Shown here: piece by piece, positions 56,529 to 64,000 of the stretch | Layout: each line of letters begins with the position of its first letter | How positions within the stretch are numbered: position 1 is the first letter of the stretch | DNA from: Streptococcus halotolerans | GTDB taxonomy: Bacteria > Bacillota > Bacilli > Lactobacillales > Streptococcaceae | Assembly (NCBI RefSeq): GCF_001598035.1 | Contig: NZ_CP014835.1 | Location: forward strand, 930,001-994,000 | Length of the DNA stretch: 64,000 nucleotides | Direction: 5' to 3' | Notes under the pieces: generated by a model | Databases searched by the model: none | What the model saw: the letters and a program-made list of their open reading frames with translations, nothing else | What the model was told of the DNA's origin: nothing | Translations under genes and position numbers: made by a program

Positions 56529-57188
56529 TTAAAATCCAGCTTTAGCCTCTGTTTTGATAATGTTTAGCACTGTGATACCTTGATTTTCCAATGCTTTTTG
56601 TAAGGTATGAGTATCTGCTTGTCCTTCAATCTGAATTTCAACCAAGGTTTTTCCAGACTTATGATTAGCCACAACAGTACGGTGAATATTAAGATTGGCA
56701 TCACTAATCACACGAACTACCTTTTCCAAACTCCCAATGGTATCATTTAGAAGAATGTTAAGACGAAGACCTTCTGTTCCATAACCAGATACTTCAAGGA
56801 AAGCTTTGAAAATATCGCGATCCGTGATAATACCGTAAAGTTGGTCATTATCCACAACAGGTAATACACCTATCTTGTGTTTCATCATGATGTAAATAGC
56901 GTCTTCTAGACTGGCATCCTGTGAAACGGTAATGACATCACGAATCATAATATCACGAATGCTTGTTTTATTTAGCAAATAATTCATTTCATAAATGGAG
57001 AGACTAGTTGCTTTTGAAGGTGTTGCATCAGCCATGGTTCCTTCTGTTACCAAACCAACCAGACGATCATTTTCAATAACAGGTAGTCGACGCAAATCGT
57101 GAGACTTCATTTTATCTGAAGCGTGAGCAACCGTCGTATCTGGCGATACGTAAATGACCCTTGAGGTCATAAAATCTTTAACGGGCAT
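56529..57188 (-). CDS. CBS-domain pair plus ACT domain protein (AcuB-like)
   Basis: A 219-residue protein starting MPVKDFMTSRVIYVSPDTTV with AAGGAG upstream; the longer frame to 57245 is unlikely. Two CBS domains (about 7-60 and 75-130, with RRLPVIENDRLVGLVTEG and IGVLPVVDNDQLYGIITDRD) form an adenine-nucleotide sensing pair. A C-terminal ACT domain (about 140-210) suggests amino-acid sensing. B. subtilis AcuB has the same architecture but is linked to acetoin use; no acetoin genes are here. It lies upstream of the liv operon. Confidence 0.85.
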   Translation of the reverse strand: MPVKDFMTSRVIYVSPDTTVAHASDKMKSHDLRRLPVIENDRLVGLVTEGTMADATPSKATSLSIYEMNYLLNKTSIRDIMIRDVITVSQDASLEDAIYIMMKHKIGVLPVVDNDQLYGIITDRDIFKAFLEVSGYGTEGLRLNILLNDTIGSLEKVVRVISDANLNIHRTVVANHKSGKTLVEIQIEGQADTHTLQKALENQGITVLNIIKTEAKAGF

Positions 57189-57393
57189 AGAGTTCTCCTT
57201 CAACTTGTTCAATATTTTTAGACAACCAAAAGTAAAAACAATCATTGCCTATCATCTACTAGCTCAGAAAGGCTACCTAGCTGCCTTATCATTCACTAGT
57301 AACATTATCATTTCTTGATTAAAACTATCCACTGGGTAGGAGCGAACGATGGCTAGGTAATTCTAATCTACGACTTTAAAAGCGTCTGTGGAC

Positions 57394-57610
57394 GTGGACG
57401 CAAGGATAATGGCTAGCGCAATGTCAATTACCAATTAACATTGTCCCCAAAAAATACGGAGGATTGTCCCACAATCCTTATCTACAACCTAAAAAGGTCC
57501 AGTGGACGCAAGGATAATTGCTAAAGCAATTGTCATTTCCCTATTAACATTGTCCCCAAAAAATACGGAGGATTGTGCCACAATCCTTATCTACAACCTA
57601 AAAAGGTCCA
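57394..57610. repeat. Two tandem 108/109-bp repeats with internal palindromes
   Basis: Unit A is 57394-57501 and unit B 57502-57610; both run from GTGGACGCAAGGATAAT to ACCTAAAAAGGTCCA. The right halves are almost identical. Each unit carries the inverted repeat GGATTGT-ccc/gcc-ACAATCC. The 30 bp to the left (about 57366-57397) looks like the tail of an older, eroded third copy (ATCTACGACTTTAAAAGCGTC). Confidence 0.85.
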
Positions 57611-57622
57611 CTGGACCTTTTT
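57600..57622 (-). terminator. Terminator overlapping the livF stop codon
   Basis: AAAAAGGTCC (57600-57609) and GGACCTTTTT (57613-57622) form a perfect 10-bp stem with a 3-base loop. The livF stop codon at 57621-57623 lies in its base. On the minus strand the stem ends in TTTTT. Confidence 0.88.
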
Positions 57623-58331
57623 AGCCACCCAGATATGCTTTTTTGACATCATCTGATTCAAGGAGTTCTTGTCCTGTTCCTGATAAGACGATTTTTCCAG
57701 TTTCTAAGACATAACCACGGTCTGCGATTGAGAGAGCTTTGGTCGCATTTTGTTCAATCAGGAGCACCGTTGTTCCCTGTTTTTGAATGTCTTTGACAAT
57801 ATCAAAAATTTCTTGAATAAAGATTGGTGCTAATCCCATCGATGGCTCATCAAGGAGCAGGAGTTTGGGTTGACTCATGAGGGCACGCCCCATGGCCAGC
57901 ATCTGTTGTTCACCACCTGACAGTGTCGCTGCATCTTGATTTTTACGTTCTTCAAGACGCGGAAAACGCTCAAAAATACTTTTTAGATTTTTTTGATTCT
58001 GGTCCTTATCTTTTTTCAAAAACGCACCCATTTCAAGATTTTCCATAACGGTTAATCCTGCGAAAACATGACGACCTTCTGGAACTTGTGATAAGCCATC
58101 AGACACAATCTTGCGAGCAGGCATTCTCTGAATCTCATCTCCTAAGAAAGTAATTTTCCCCTCCTTAGGACGAACTAGTCCGGAAATGGTCCGAAGAATA
58201 GAGGTTTTACCAGCGCCATTAGCACCGATTAAAGAAACAACTTCTCCTTCATTAACCTCAAAAGAAACATTTTTTACCGCCTCAATTGCCCCATAGCTGA
58301 CTGACAGGTTTTCGACATGTAACATAGCCAT
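57621..58331 (-). CDS. livF: Branched-chain amino acid ABC transporter ATPase LivF
   Basis: One of two ATPases of the leucine/isoleucine/valine importer. The protein has 236 residues. Walker A is GANGAGKTS, signature LSGGEQQ, and Walker B LLLLDEPSMGLAP. The C terminus (DDVKKAYLGG) is the LivF type. Its ATG overlaps the livG stop by one base. It is the last gene of livJHMGF; the terminator stem begins in its stop codon. Confidence 0.95.
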   Translation of the reverse strand: MAMLHVENLSVSYGAIEAVKNVSFEVNEGEVVSLIGANGAGKTSILRTISGLVRPKEGKITFLGDEIQRMPARKIVSDGLSQVPEGRHVFAGLTVMENLEMGAFLKKDKDQNQKNLKSIFERFPRLEERKNQDAATLSGGEQQMLAMGRALMSQPKLLLLDEPSMGLAPIFIQEIFDIVKDIQKQGTTVLLIEQNATKALSIADRGYVLETGKIVLSGTGQELLESDDVKKAYLGG

Positions 58332-59095
58332 TAGACATCACCTCCCAAGTAGGCTTCAATAACACGTTGATTCTTTTTAATCTCATCTGGCGTACCGTGT
58401 GCAATGAGACGACCATACTCAAGAACATAGATACGCTCGGTCACTTCCATAACCAGACTCATATCATGCTCAATCAAAATAATGGTAATCCCAAATTGAT
58501 CCTTAACTTGACGAATAAGTGCTGTCAATTCAGCTGTTTCTTGTGGGTTCATCCCTGCAGCAGGTTCATCTAAGAAAAGAATTTTAGGTTCAGTAGCTAG
58601 AGCACGCACGATTTCAAGACGGCGTTGCTGTCCATAAGGTAAGTTCTTCGCTAAATGATTGGCATGACCATCAAGCCCAAAAATCGCTAACAACTCCATA
58701 GCTTTTTGACGCAATGTGTCTTCACTAGCATAGAACTTTGGTAATCGTAATAAGGAAGACAGAAGATGCGACTTATTAGTATTACTCATACCAAGCAATA
58801 CATTATCCAAAACGGTCATATCTTTAAAAAGACGAATATTTTGGAAGGTACGAGACAAACCAAGTGAAGCAATAGTGTAAGGTTTTTTTCCATTTAGCAA
58901 GCTACCAGCAAGGGTTACAGTCCCTTCGGAAGGCTCATAAACTCCTGTCAAAAGGTTAAAAAGCGTCGTCTTTCCAGCACCATTAGGACCGATAAGACCA
59001 ACCAATTCACCCTCATTGAGTTCCATGGTAACATCACCCACAGCTGTCAAACCGCCAAAATGTTTCGTTAAATGTTTCACTTCCAGTAAAGCCAT
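58331..59095 (-). CDS. livG: Branched-chain amino acid ABC transporter ATPase LivG
   Basis: The second ATPase of the importer. The protein has 254 residues, with Walker A GPNGAGKTT and Walker B ILFLDEPAAGMNP. The signature is atypical, YGQQRRLEI, as is usual in LivG. The C terminus VIEAYLGGDV is characteristic. Its ATG overlaps the livM stop by one base and its stop overlaps livF by one base. Confidence 0.96.
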   Translation of the reverse strand: MALLEVKHLTKHFGGLTAVGDVTMELNEGELVGLIGPNGAGKTTLFNLLTGVYEPSEGTVTLAGSLLNGKKPYTIASLGLSRTFQNIRLFKDMTVLDNVLLGMSNTNKSHLLSSLLRLPKFYASEDTLRQKAMELLAIFGLDGHANHLAKNLPYGQQRRLEIVRALATEPKILFLDEPAAGMNPQETAELTALIRQVKDQFGITIILIEHDMSLVMEVTERIYVLEYGRLIAHGTPDEIKKNQRVIEAYLGGDV

Positions 59096-60048
59096 TAGTA
59101 GTTGCCCCCTTTATTTTTTGGAATGAATTTAGACAACATCAATTCTTTAGTTCCCAAAAGCCCTCCCGGACGGAACACCATTACTAAAATTAAGGCTAAA
59201 GAATAGATAATCATACGCAAATCGGCAACATTCTGCAAATACATGTTAAGAATTCCCAACACGATAGCAGCAACAATCGTTCCAGTCATTGAGCCAAGAC
59301 CACCTAAAACAGCAATGATCAAATAATCAATAGAGCGCATAATCGTAAAATCTTTAGGGGCAATAGTCCCAATGTAACCAACGTAGAGAGAGCCTGCGAT
59401 AGCTGCTGTCATAGCAGCGATAGCAAAGGTAATCACCTTTACTTTTGTTGTATTCACTCCCATTGATTCCGCAGCAATCTCGTCTTCACGTACAGAAATG
59501 ACTTGACGACCTGTTGCACTCCGAAGATAGTTCATCAAAAGCACTGCAATAATGACAACAAAGATAAAAACAACTTGCCAGCTTGTATAAGGAAGAATCC
59601 CTGTCAAACCAGCTGCGCCGTTGGTCAAGTCACCACCATTGACAATAGCGATACGGATGATTTCCGCCACACCAAGTGTTGCAATCGCAAGGTAGTCACC
59701 TTTAAGACGAAGCGTCGGAAAACCAACTACCACTGCAATGATACCTGCGACAATCGCCCCCACAAGCATCGATAGGTAGAAACCGACATACGTTGGATTA
59801 GCTTGTGTCATAATAGCTGTCGCATAAGCACCAATAGCCATAAATCCAGCTTGTCCAAGTGAGAATTGACCAGAAAAGCCTAAAACTAAATTAGTTCCCA
59901 TAGCCATAATCATTGAGATACCAATTCCCATTAAAATCTGAACATGGTAAAGCCCTAAAATACCTGTACTAACTAAGCTATTGAGGACAAGAAAAGCGAC
60001 TACAATAAGGCCTAGCCAAGCTAGGATTGATTTGATACGTTTTGTCAT
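59095..60048 (-). CDS. livM: Branched-chain amino acid ABC transporter permease LivM
   Basis: Membrane permease of the importer. The protein has 317 residues from MTKRIKSILAWLGL, chosen because livH ends 4 bp upstream and AAGG lies nine bases before the ATG; the longer frame overlaps livH. It shows about nine hydrophobic segments and the LivM motifs GFSGQFSLGQAGFMAIGAY and VREDEIAAESMGVN. Confidence 0.94.
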   Translation of the reverse strand: MTKRIKSILAWLGLIVVAFLVLNSLVSTGILGLYHVQILMGIGISMIMAMGTNLVLGFSGQFSLGQAGFMAIGAYATAIMTQANPTYVGFYLSMLVGAIVAGIIAVVVGFPTLRLKGDYLAIATLGVAEIIRIAIVNGGDLTNGAAGLTGILPYTSWQVVFIFVVIIAVLLMNYLRSATGRQVISVREDEIAAESMGVNTTKVKVITFAIAAMTAAIAGSLYVGYIGTIAPKDFTIMRSIDYLIIAVLGGLGSMTGTIVAAIVLGILNMYLQNVADLRMIIYSLALILVMVFRPGGLLGTKELMLSKFIPKNKGGNY

Positions 60049-60052
60049 TTGC

Positions 60053-60922
60053 TTATACCTTCTCCTTAATATTTTTACCAAGAATACCTGTCGGACGAAC
60101 CAAGAGAATAATGATCAAGATTGCATAAACAACAGCATCTTTATAGCTTGACAATCCCATAGCTGTAGACAGTGTTTCCAGCATCCCAATCATAAATCCT
60201 CCGACAGCTGCACCAGGAATAATCCCAATACCACCCAAAACAGCAGCCACAAAAGCTTTGATACCAGGTGCCATCCCCATGAGAGGATTCATTGTATTAT
60301 AGTAAAGACCAATCAGCACACCCGCAGCCCCAGCCATAGCAGAACCAATAGCAAAGGTAAAACTAATCGTTGAGTTAACATTGATCCCCATCAATTGTGC
60401 GGCATCGCTATCAACAGAAACAGCCCGCATGGCTTTACCCATCTTTGTTTTCTTAACAATGAAGTTAAGCGCGAGCATCAACAGAAGAGATACTGTTAAG
60501 ATAATCAATTGAATATTGGTTACACTAATAGGACCTAAATCATATTTAATCGTTTTGATTGCCTGTGGAAAGGCACGCGCTTCGGCACCAACCAAATAGA
60601 CCATGCCATATTCTAAAAGAAATGAGACGCCAATGGCTGTAATCAAAGCTGCAATCCGCGTTGACTGTCGCAAGGGGCGATAAGCCAAAAATTCAATGAC
60701 AACCCCAATAGCAGCTGTGATCAGCATTGTTACTATTAAAGCAACAAAGAAATTCAAGTGGAAGGTCGAGATCAGATAGTAGCCAACAAACGCTCCCATC
60801 ATATAGACATCACCGTGTGCAAAGTTAATCAACTTGATGATACCATAAACCATGGTATAACCTAGCGCCAACAGTGCGTAAACACTTCCCAAAATGAGAC
60901 CATTGACCAGTTGTTGTAACAT
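60053..60922 (-). CDS. livH: Branched-chain amino acid ABC transporter permease LivH
   Basis: First permease of the importer. The protein has 289 residues starting MLQQLVNGLILGSVYALLAL, with about eight hydrophobic segments. The segment VYGIIKLINFAHGDVYMMGAFVGYY and the coupling region MRAVSVDSDAAQLMGINVN are conserved. It follows livJ after a 136-bp gap that holds a hairpin. Confidence 0.95.
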   Translation of the reverse strand: MLQQLVNGLILGSVYALLALGYTMVYGIIKLINFAHGDVYMMGAFVGYYLISTFHLNFFVALIVTMLITAAIGVVIEFLAYRPLRQSTRIAALITAIGVSFLLEYGMVYLVGAEARAFPQAIKTIKYDLGPISVTNIQLIILTVSLLLMLALNFIVKKTKMGKAMRAVSVDSDAAQLMGINVNSTISFTFAIGSAMAGAAGVLIGLYYNTMNPLMGMAPGIKAFVAAVLGGIGIIPGAAVGGFMIGMLETLSTAMGLSSYKDAVVYAILIIILLVRPTGILGKNIKEKV

Positions 60923-60950
60923 AAGAGTTTACCAAACTTTCTATCAAAAT

Positions 60951-60987
60951 GATAACATCTGAGAAGGGTTACTCCCCAGATGTTATC
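60951..60987 (-). other. Intercistronic hairpin between livJ and livH
   Basis: GATAACATCTG (60951-60961) and CAGATGTTATC (60977-60987) form a perfect 11-bp stem with a 15-base loop. No strong T run follows, so it may be a partial terminator or a 3'-end stabiliser for livJ mRNA, which would raise the binding protein above its permeases. Confidence 0.7.
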
Positions 60988-61058
60988 TTGCGTTTTAATT
61001 CTGAAACAAGTCGGGTAGTAATGGTCATCAAAAACCTTACCTACCACGATTTTAGATA

Positions 61059-62234
61059 TTATTTGTCAGCTTCAACAACGGTAGCTGAACTTTCCTTACC
61101 ATCTGTAAGGCCAACAACTGATACGGATTTCACTGGATTGTGCTTCTTATCAATCGTCATTGTACCAGTAGCGCCTTCAAAGTCTTTGGTTTTAGCAAGG
61201 TTTTTAGCAATTTCAGCAGAATTGTTAGCACCTTTTGCTGCATCTGCTACCATGTAAACAGAATCATAGCCAAGCGCTGCAAACATCGATGGTTCTTCAC
61301 CATATTTTTCCTTGTAAGCTTTAGCAAATGCTGCTGCTTTTTGAGAGGTTTTAGCTGAGTATCCTGAAACGTAATAAACGTTTGAAGCATTCTTAGCTCC
61401 TGCCAACTCGACCAGTTTATCATCCGCAAAGCCATCAGGACCAACAATAGAGGCTTCGATTCCCATTTCACGAGCCTGTTTAATGATAGTACCTACCTCT
61501 TGGTAGTAACCTGGCATCACGATAGCATCGAAATCCTCATCTTTGAATTTTGTTAGAGCTGATTGAAAATCAGTGTCTTTGGCTTGGAAAGTTGACTCAC
61601 TAACAATGTCACCTTTATAGTGCTTTTTAAACTCTTTAGCGATCCCTTTTGAATAATCGCTCGAATTATCATAGTAAAGAACTACTTTTTTGGCTTTTAA
61701 ATCATTACTAAGAAATTTTGAAAGGACCTCACCTTGATAACTGTCGATAAAGGTTGTACGGAACATGTATTGACGTGTCTTACCATCCTTACCAACGGTC
61801 AGATCATCCTGTGTTGCTGCTGGTGCGATCAATGGCACAGCTGCTTTTTCAGCATTTGGACTAGCTGAAGCAACGGCTGACGATACCATTGGACCCACGA
61901 CAGCATTAACGCTACTTTCCGTTGTTAAGTTTGTGGTAACTGTAGCTGACTCTGAGTTATCAGATTTATTATCTTTAACGAACGCTTTGATTTTCTTACC
62001 GTCAACACCGCCACCTTTATTGATCTCAGCAATCGCTAATTGAGCGCCATTTTTACCGGCATTACCATAAGCAGAAACATCACCTGTTGACTCAAAGTTT
62101 AATCCCACTTTCAGCGTATCGCCAACTTTAGTTCCTTCTGCGTTTGCACTTGAACTACTAGGAGCAGCGCTACAAGCTGCAAGAAAGGCTGTACTCATAA
62201 CTGTAACAGCTGCAAAAGTTAATTTTTTCTTCAT
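61059..62234 (-). CDS. livJ: Branched-chain amino acid-binding lipoprotein LivJ
   Basis: Binding protein that captures leucine, isoleucine or valine for LivHMGF. The protein has 391 residues, with a signal ending in the lipobox LAACSAAPSSSSA. The segments VGLNFESTGDVSAYG, GVDGKKIKAFVKDNKSDN and VGPMVSSAVASA follow the Leu/Ile/Val-binding fold. AAGGAG precedes the ATG. It is first in the operon and has a near-consensus promoter overlapped by a CodY-like box. Confidence 0.94.
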   Translation of the reverse strand: MKKKLTFAAVTVMSTAFLAACSAAPSSSSANAEGTKVGDTLKVGLNFESTGDVSAYGNAGKNGAQLAIAEINKGGGVDGKKIKAFVKDNKSDNSESATVTTNLTTESSVNAVVGPMVSSAVASASPNAEKAAVPLIAPAATQDDLTVGKDGKTRQYMFRTTFIDSYQGEVLSKFLSNDLKAKKVVLYYDNSSDYSKGIAKEFKKHYKGDIVSESTFQAKDTDFQSALTKFKDEDFDAIVMPGYYQEVGTIIKQAREMGIEASIVGPDGFADDKLVELAGAKNASNVYYVSGYSAKTSQKAAAFAKAYKEKYGEEPSMFAALGYDSVYMVADAAKGANNSAEIAKNLAKTKDFEGATGTMTIDKKHNPVKSVSVVGLTDGKESSATVVEADK

Positions 62235-62263
62235 AAAACAATCTCCTTAAAGTATGTTACATC

Positions 62264-62292
62264 ATAATACAGAATTATCAGAATATTGTCAA
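62264..62292 (-). promoter_or_regulatory. liv operon promoter with embedded CodY box
   Basis: Minus strand: TTGACA (62287-62292), 17 bp, TATTAT (62264-62269). The spacer carries AATTATCAGAATATT (62273-62287), matching the CodY consensus AATTTTCWGAAAATT at 13 of 15 positions. CodY bound here would block RNA polymerase when branched-chain amino acids are plentiful. Confidence 0.8.
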
Positions 62293-62633
62293 TACTTTAT
62301 TTCTGAATTTTTTAAATTTTTCAAAAAAATAGCTTTATGAGGCTTCTAAGCCGATCAGATTGAAGAAAAGTATATGGTGAACCATTTGCTTCAACCTTTT
62401 TTCTTTATATTAGAAAACAAAAAATCTCTTAGAAATACTGTCACATCAATACTTCTAAGAGATTTATTAGTTACAGACGTAAAGGTCCTTTTCTCGATAG
62501 TCTCATGTTCGAGAGGTTTTGTCTTCTTTCCGAGAGACTTTTAAGTCTCTTTCTTCAGAACTTTGGAAAAGAAACAGTAACACTTGAGAGTTTTTTTCTG
62601 TACTGTCACTATTTTCAGTAACAATCGACAAAA
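62293..62633. other. Gene-free stretch with several hairpins between livJ and ylbG
   Basis: No gene seen. It contains a strong inverted repeat (AAATCTCTTAGAA at 62422-62434 with TTCTAAGAGATTT at 62453-62465), probably a terminator on either strand. A smaller AGAGACTT/AAGTCTCT hairpin lies near 62533-62553. A small RNA is possible but unsupported. Confidence 0.5.
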
Positions 62634-62663
62634 AAATAGACAGTCCTTAAGAACTATCTATTT
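62634..62663 (-). terminator. Terminator after ylbG
   Basis: AAATAGACAGT (62634-62644) and ACTATCTATTT (62653-62663) pair with one wobble; on the minus strand TTTTT follows. It lies 4 bp past the ylbG stop. Confidence 0.82.
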
Positions 62664-62667
62664 GTTA

Positions 62668-62922
62668 TCATTCCTCATGGTTGTTCAGATTCCCTACAAA
62701 ATTCATATCGATATCATCGAGAGCGGACGGTTTAACCTTTTTAACATATTTCATTGTTTTTAAAGTTGACACAATGTCTTCTTCCTGCTCTTTATCAATA
62801 TATATCATGACATATTTAAATCGTTTGGAATGGTAAAAAATATCACCAAATTTACTTAACTTTCTAGCATCGCGATTATAGTAAAGATAAACCGCAAGGC
62901 TCATTCTTTCTTTGATTTCCAT
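62668..62922 (-). CDS. ylbG: YlbG family protein (UPF0298/DUF2129)
   Basis: Conserved small cytoplasmic protein of unknown function. The predicted 84-residue protein starts MEIKERMSLAVYLYYNRDAR; the frame runs upstream through the promoter. The pattern GDIFYHSKRFKYVMIYID and VKKVKPSALDDIDMNFVGNL matches the family. A TGCTATAAT extended -10 (62957-62965 on the minus strand) lies upstream. It sits between clpP and liv as in other streptococci. Confidence 0.9.
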   Translation of the reverse strand: MEIKERMSLAVYLYYNRDARKLSKFGDIFYHSKRFKYVMIYIDKEQEEDIVSTLKTMKYVKKVKPSALDDIDMNFVGNLNNHEE

Positions 62923-62982
62923 AGTTTCCTTTTTCTTATTCAGTCTTATTTCTATTATTATAGCAAAATTTCCCAAATAAAA

Positions 62983-63000
62983 AACCTGCCAAGGCAGGTT
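62983..63000 (-). terminator. Terminator after clpP
   Basis: AACCTGCC (62983-62990) and GGCAGGTT (62993-63000) form a tight GC-rich stem; on the minus strand TTTTTTATTTGG follows. It lies 15 bp past the clpP stop. Confidence 0.88.
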
Positions 63001-63015
63001 AGCTCACATTCTGAA

Positions 63016-63606
63016 TTATTTTAATTCATTGTTATCCATAATAGCATCGATGAAGCCATATGCAAGTGTTTCTTCAGCATCCATCCAGCGATCACGTTCA
63101 GCATCGATATGGATTTTTTCCATACTTTGTCCTGAATTATCAGAAAGAATTTTTTCTAGTTTGTGACGTGTTTTCAAAAGATGCTCAGCAGCGATAGCCA
63201 TATCTGTTTGTTGCGTACCGCCACCAGTACCTCCCATCGGTTGGTGCATCATGTATTCTGCGTTTGGCAACATGAAACGTTTACCCTTGGCACCTGATGA
63301 TGCGATAATAGTCCCCATTGAAGCTGCCATTCCCATAACGATGGTTTGCACATCAGCTTTGATGAAGTTCATGGTATCAACGATAGCCAAGCCAGCAGAA
63401 ACAGAACCACCGGGCGTATTGACATAAAGGTAGATATCTTTAGTTGGGTCTTGGGCATCCAAGAAAAGCAACTGCGCAATCACTGAGTTTGCCATGTTAT
63501 CTTCAACTGGACCCGTTAACATAATAATACGGTCTTTTAGCAGACGTGAGTAAATATCATAAGAACGCTCACCGCGTGACGTTTGTTCAATAACTACAGG
63601 AATCAT
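63016..63606 (-). CDS. clpP: ATP-dependent Clp protease proteolytic subunit
   Basis: Serine protease barrel that degrades proteins unfolded by ClpC/ClpE/ClpX. The predicted 196-residue protein starts [20 protein letters not shown] with GGAGAAAG just upstream; the frame extends 12 codons further with no family support. The catalytic triad is S96 (GMAASMG), H121 (MMHQPMGG) and D172 (ERDRWM). Length is standard. A CtsR operator overlaps the -35. Confidence 0.97.
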   Translation of the reverse strand: MIPVVIEQTSRGERSYDIYSRLLKDRIIMLTGPVEDNMANSVIAQLLFLDAQDPTKDIYLYVNTPGGSVSAGLAIVDTMNFIKADVQTIVMGMAASMGTIIASSGAKGKRFMLPNAEYMMHQPMGGTGGGTQQTDMAIAAEHLLKTRHKLEKILSDNSGQSMEKIHIDAERDRWMDAEETLAYGFIDAIMDNNELK

Positions 63607-63665
63607 ATCTTTCTCCATTTCATTGTTTGTTAGCAATTTCAATTGCCAATTTAATGACTGATTTC

Positions 63666-63695
63666 ATTATATGACTTTGGTCAAAAAAGGTCAAA
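63666..63695 (-). promoter_or_regulatory. clpP promoter overlapped by a CtsR operator
   Basis: Minus strand: TTGACC (63689-63694), 17 bp, TATAAT (63666-63671). The plus strand at 63679-63695 reads GGTCAAA-AAA-GGTCAAA, the CtsR heptad repeat with 3-bp spacing, with one heptad on the -35. Heat or misfolded-protein stress would relieve CtsR repression. Confidence 0.92.
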
Positions 63696-63752
63696 TAAAA
63701 AACTCATTTTTTAGCATTCTAAGTGATAGAGTGCTAATTCAACATCTAAAAG

Positions 63753-63776
63753 GAAAGAGCAATCTCTTGCTCTTTC
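63753..63776 (-). terminator. Terminator after upp
   Basis: GAAAGAGCAA (63753-63762) and TTGCTCTTTC (63767-63776) form a perfect 10-bp stem; on the minus strand CTTTTAG follows. It lies 22 bp past the upp stop. Confidence 0.85.
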
Positions 63777-63798
63777 TAGGCTAATGCCAACACTATTG

Positions 63799-64000
<202 letters not shown>

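Overview
The window is a chromosomal segment of a low-GC Firmicute, almost certainly a Streptococcus. Supporting evidence is a histidine-triad/AdcAII pair under a double AdcR palindrome, a complete SecA2/SecY2 accessory secretion locus with a serine-rich repeat adhesin, two sortase-anchored giants, and streptococcal-type neighbourhoods (upp, clpP, ylbG, livJHMGF, tmk-holB-yabA-rsmI, serC-serA). The order of the housekeeping genes suggests the pyogenic group, but the species cannot be fixed by reading alone. No rRNA, tRNA, CRISPR array or recognisable insertion sequence was found.

Region 1 (1-3260, minus strand): zinc acquisition. The lipoprotein AdcAII/Lmb is followed 13 bp later by a histidine-triad protein that runs off the left edge. 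Two perfect 12-bp AdcR palindromes lie in front of the pair.

Region 2 (3260-24110, minus strand): glycosylated adhesin export. Transcription order is secY2, asp1, asp2, asp3, secA2, gtfA, gtfB, asp4 (59 codons), a terminator, and then a 2974-residue serine-rich repeat adhesin with its own promoter. GtfA/GtfB start O-GlcNAc addition to the serines, Asp2 probably acetylates the sugar, Asp1-3 escort the glycoprotein, SecA2/SecY2 (with Asp4) export it, and sortase anchors it. No further glycosyltransferases and no asp5 are present. The adhesin has an unassigned ligand-binding region, five Rib/YPDG-like domains, and a serine region made of five tandem repeats of exactly 921 bp.

Region 3 (24110-35170): a second giant surface protein of 3307 residues. 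It has a YSIRK-like signal, an L-type lectin domain, a MucBP-like domain, FIVAR-like helical repeats, a long array of roughly 105-residue helical repeats joined by 16 acidic, possibly calcium-binding, loops, and an LPRTG anchor. A gene-free stretch of about 1 kb lies upstream.

Region 4 (35170-64000): core genes, mostly minus strand. These are a glyoxalase-fold protein; ftsK (possibly leaderless mRNA); the ribose operon rbsRKDACB with two LacI-type operators; rsmD-coaD-sepM; dagK (plus); a YjbR/MmcQ-EVE fusion, two GNAT acetyltransferases, a DUF6440-like small gene, and serA/serC; cutC (plus); a DUF5684-like membrane protein; tmk-holB-yabA-rsmI; a CBS-ACT protein; the branched-chain amino acid transporter livJHMGF with a CodY-like box inside its promoter; ylbG; clpP with a CtsR operator over its -35; and the 3' end of upp. 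A 108-bp tandem duplication with internal palindromes lies between livF and the CBS gene.
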